Source: Bacillota bacterium (GTDB taxonomy: Bacteria > Bacillota > Clostridia > Peptostreptococcales > Anaerovoracaceae). From it: a DNA stretch of 32,372 bases. Positions 31,010 to 32,372 of this stretch are shown piece after piece. The notes beneath the pieces were generated by a model. It had not been told where the DNA came from. It saw nothing but the letters and a program-made list of their open reading frames with translations, and did no database searches. The translations under genes and the position numbers were made by a program. The DNA is taken from NCBI GenBank assembly GCA_029266295.1, contig JAQSXD010000002.1, positions 1-32,372 of the forward strand, written 5' to 3'. Positions within the stretch are counted from its first letter, which is position 1. The number at the start of each line of letters is the position of its first letter.

Positions 31010-32372
31010 TTAGGCCGTTGTCTCATCTGATGCTTGATCTCCTTTGTCAGCGGCAGCGGCTTCGTAGATGTAATCATCATATTCCTTCTTGTTTCCAAGT
31101 TGAATCAGAAGGCATAGAACGACACCCACCGCCAGGCCCCAGGCCGCTCCGCGGGTTGCAAGTACGGCTCCCATCACGCCTGCAATCCCAAGATCGTTGA
31201 AGGTCTTCGCTTTCATGACGCCAACGCGTACGGATACATATCCCTGAATCAGCATGGTGGATGCCATGGCAACGGCCAGGATCGGCTTTACCAGCGTGAT
31301 AATTGGCAGAAGGAAATATCCGGTAAGGGTTCCGAAACGGAAGCTTCCTGCTCCGGAGTTAATGGATTCCATGGCTTTGGCACCATGCTTAAATCGTTCG
31401 CATACAACAACCTGCATCGCAGCCCAAAGAGGACCGCACATGGTGATATCCGGTCCCAAGATGGACATAATGGTATTCCTGAGTCCAAAAACGATATGCG
31501 ATCTGTTTGGATTATAATCGATCTTTTCATCTGGTCTGTACCTGCCCGCGTCTTCCAGCAATGCCTGTGATTGAATCATATCGCCAAAGAGGATAACGTA
31601 AGCGGAAAAAACCATTGGAAGACCGCTTATGAACATGTTAAGCGGCGGGAAGCCCACGCCAAAGAAGGTCCATTCACTGAAGAGTGTGCCGAAAGCAGGA
31701 ATGGAGATTCCCCATTCGATCACTGGCCATTCGGCTTCGCCAACAAGCGGCGCAATGATAACCGCTAGAATAATGACGGGCAATATTCCGAGGTTTGAAA
31801 GAATTTTCGTAAAAGTATTGCTCTTTGCTATGCTCTTAAAGTGGTTGGAAAATAGAAGGTAGAACGCAATGCCGATACAGACTGTGATGGAGATGGGGAA
31901 CATATCGAAACGCTGCCCTTCTTTAAAGATAACCATAACTGCGGCAAACCCGGAGCCGAGAATCAAGCCTGCCTGCATTGCATTTGGAACCAATAAGATG
32001 ATTTTTTTACCAAGTCCGGTAATGCCTAAGATAATTGCTAAAATTCCAAGTGTTAATTCGAAGGCGATTAACGCCTGAATTCTTTCCGGCCCCATTTCAA
32101 ACTCACTGACATAGAGCATTAAAAGAGGGATTGCCGGAGTGACCCAGCCTGGTACGACAGGATCCCCTAAGAATACATGAAGACAATAAAGAATTCCGTT
32201 TAGAACGACTACTGCAAGAGCCACTTCAAAGGGCATTCCAAGATACTCTTGCAGCATGGGAATTGCGCTAAGACAAACAGCGCACATTAGAAGTCCCTGT
32301 ACATAGTCCGCAATCTCGAACCGGTAATGTACAAAGGGAACCCTGATTTTGAACGGCCCTGCGGGCAGATGG
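31010..32372 (-). CDS. NCS2-like permease, 5' end beyond the window
   Basis: The open frame runs from the stop at 31010 to the right edge (453 codons), with 28 codons before the first ATG at 32287 that still read as protein (PFKIRVPFVHYRFEIADYVQ). About a dozen hydrophobic helices are present. VVPGWVTPAIPLL and ITMCGPLWAAMQVVVCERFKHG recall the NCS2 (uracil/xanthine) and SulP-like fold, but I cannot choose a substrate. The C-terminal tail is acidic and hydrophilic (KGDQASDETTA). It is followed by the HesB-like gene on the same strand. The N-terminus and start are not in the window. Confidence 0.7.
   Translation of the reverse strand, partial: HLPAGPFKIRVPFVHYRFEIADYVQGLLMCAVCLSAIPMLQEYLGMPFEVALAVVVLNGILYCLHVFLGDPVVPGWVTPAIPLLMLYVSEFEMGPERIQALIAFELTLGILAIILGITGLGKKIILLVPNAMQAGLILGSGFAAVMVIFKEGQRFDMFPISITVCIGIAFYLLFSNHFKSIAKSNTFTKILSNLGILPVIILAVIIAPLVGEAEWPVIEWGISIPAFGTLFSEWTFFGVGFPPLNMFISGLPMVFSAYVILFGDMIQSQALLEDAGRYRPDEKIDYNPNRSHIVFGLRNTIMSILGPDITMCGPLWAAMQVVVCERFKHGAKAMESINSGAGSFRFGTLTGYFLLPIITLVKPILAVAMASTMLIQGYVSVRVGVMKAKTFNDLGIAGVMGAVLATRGAAWGLAVGVVLCLLIQLGNKKEYDDYIYEAAAADKGDQASDETTA

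Noticed and set aside
1..32372. Mobile element, prophage or CRISPR array
   Set aside because: No transposase, integrase, phage structural gene, terminal inverted repeats or regularly spaced repeats were found.

Overview
The window looks like chromosomal DNA of a low-to-moderate-GC, spore-forming anaerobe of the Clostridia (Bacillota). The signs are strong AGGAGG-type ribosome binding sites, sigma-A promoters with extended -10 boxes, a CIRCE/HrcA operator, a SleL/YaaH-type LysM-GH18 protein, a Bce-type peptide-antibiotic module and several c-di-GMP proteins. Species is not decided by the sequence. I see no rRNA, tRNA, CRISPR array, insertion sequence or phage genes.

Layout. 1-7122: the tail of an unidentified gene, a MATE efflux pump behind two near-identical 22-bp repeats, two tandem GH18 glycosidases (one secreted, one without a signal peptide), a 7TM-PAS-GGDEF gene broken by an internal deletion, and divergent PadR and TetR regulators. 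7286-12806: a GNAT-DUF4440 fusion protein overlapping a response regulator, then a Bce-type sensor kinase, ATPase and FtsX-like permease, closed by a strong terminator. 12931-16015: a small ORF coupled to a double-LysM protein, a PAP2 phosphatase, a HAD nucleotidase, a CIRCE-controlled Hsp20 and a VOC protein.

16018-27209 is the most distinctive part. One minus-strand run of eight tightly spaced genes encodes a MenA-like UbiA prenyltransferase, a molybdopterin oxidoreductase, a four-cluster ferredoxin subunit, an NrfD-type membrane anchor, a TorD-like chaperone, a long-chain polyprenyl diphosphate synthase, MoeA and MobB. MobA lies just beyond it, as does a convergent MobB-like NTPase with a four-cysteine motif. 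A LysR regulator is divergent from the first gene. The unit reads as a self-contained respiratory module: it codes for the molybdoenzyme complex, the late steps of its cofactor, its assembly chaperone, and the enzymes that make and attach the polyprenyl tail of a lipid-soluble, quinone-like carrier. The catalytic subunit has no visible Tat signal, so the catalytic side is probably cytoplasmic. Its substrate cannot be read from the sequence.

27378-32372: a LysM-GH18 spore-type hydrolase, a PAS-PAS-GGDEF-HD-GYP protein with both c-di-GMP domains apparently intact, a small cysteine-containing HesB-like protein, and a permease (NCS2-like) that runs off the right edge. No gene-free stretch reaches 300 bp. 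The larger gaps (6256-6540, 14851-15066, 16600-16825) hold the regulatory signals listed.
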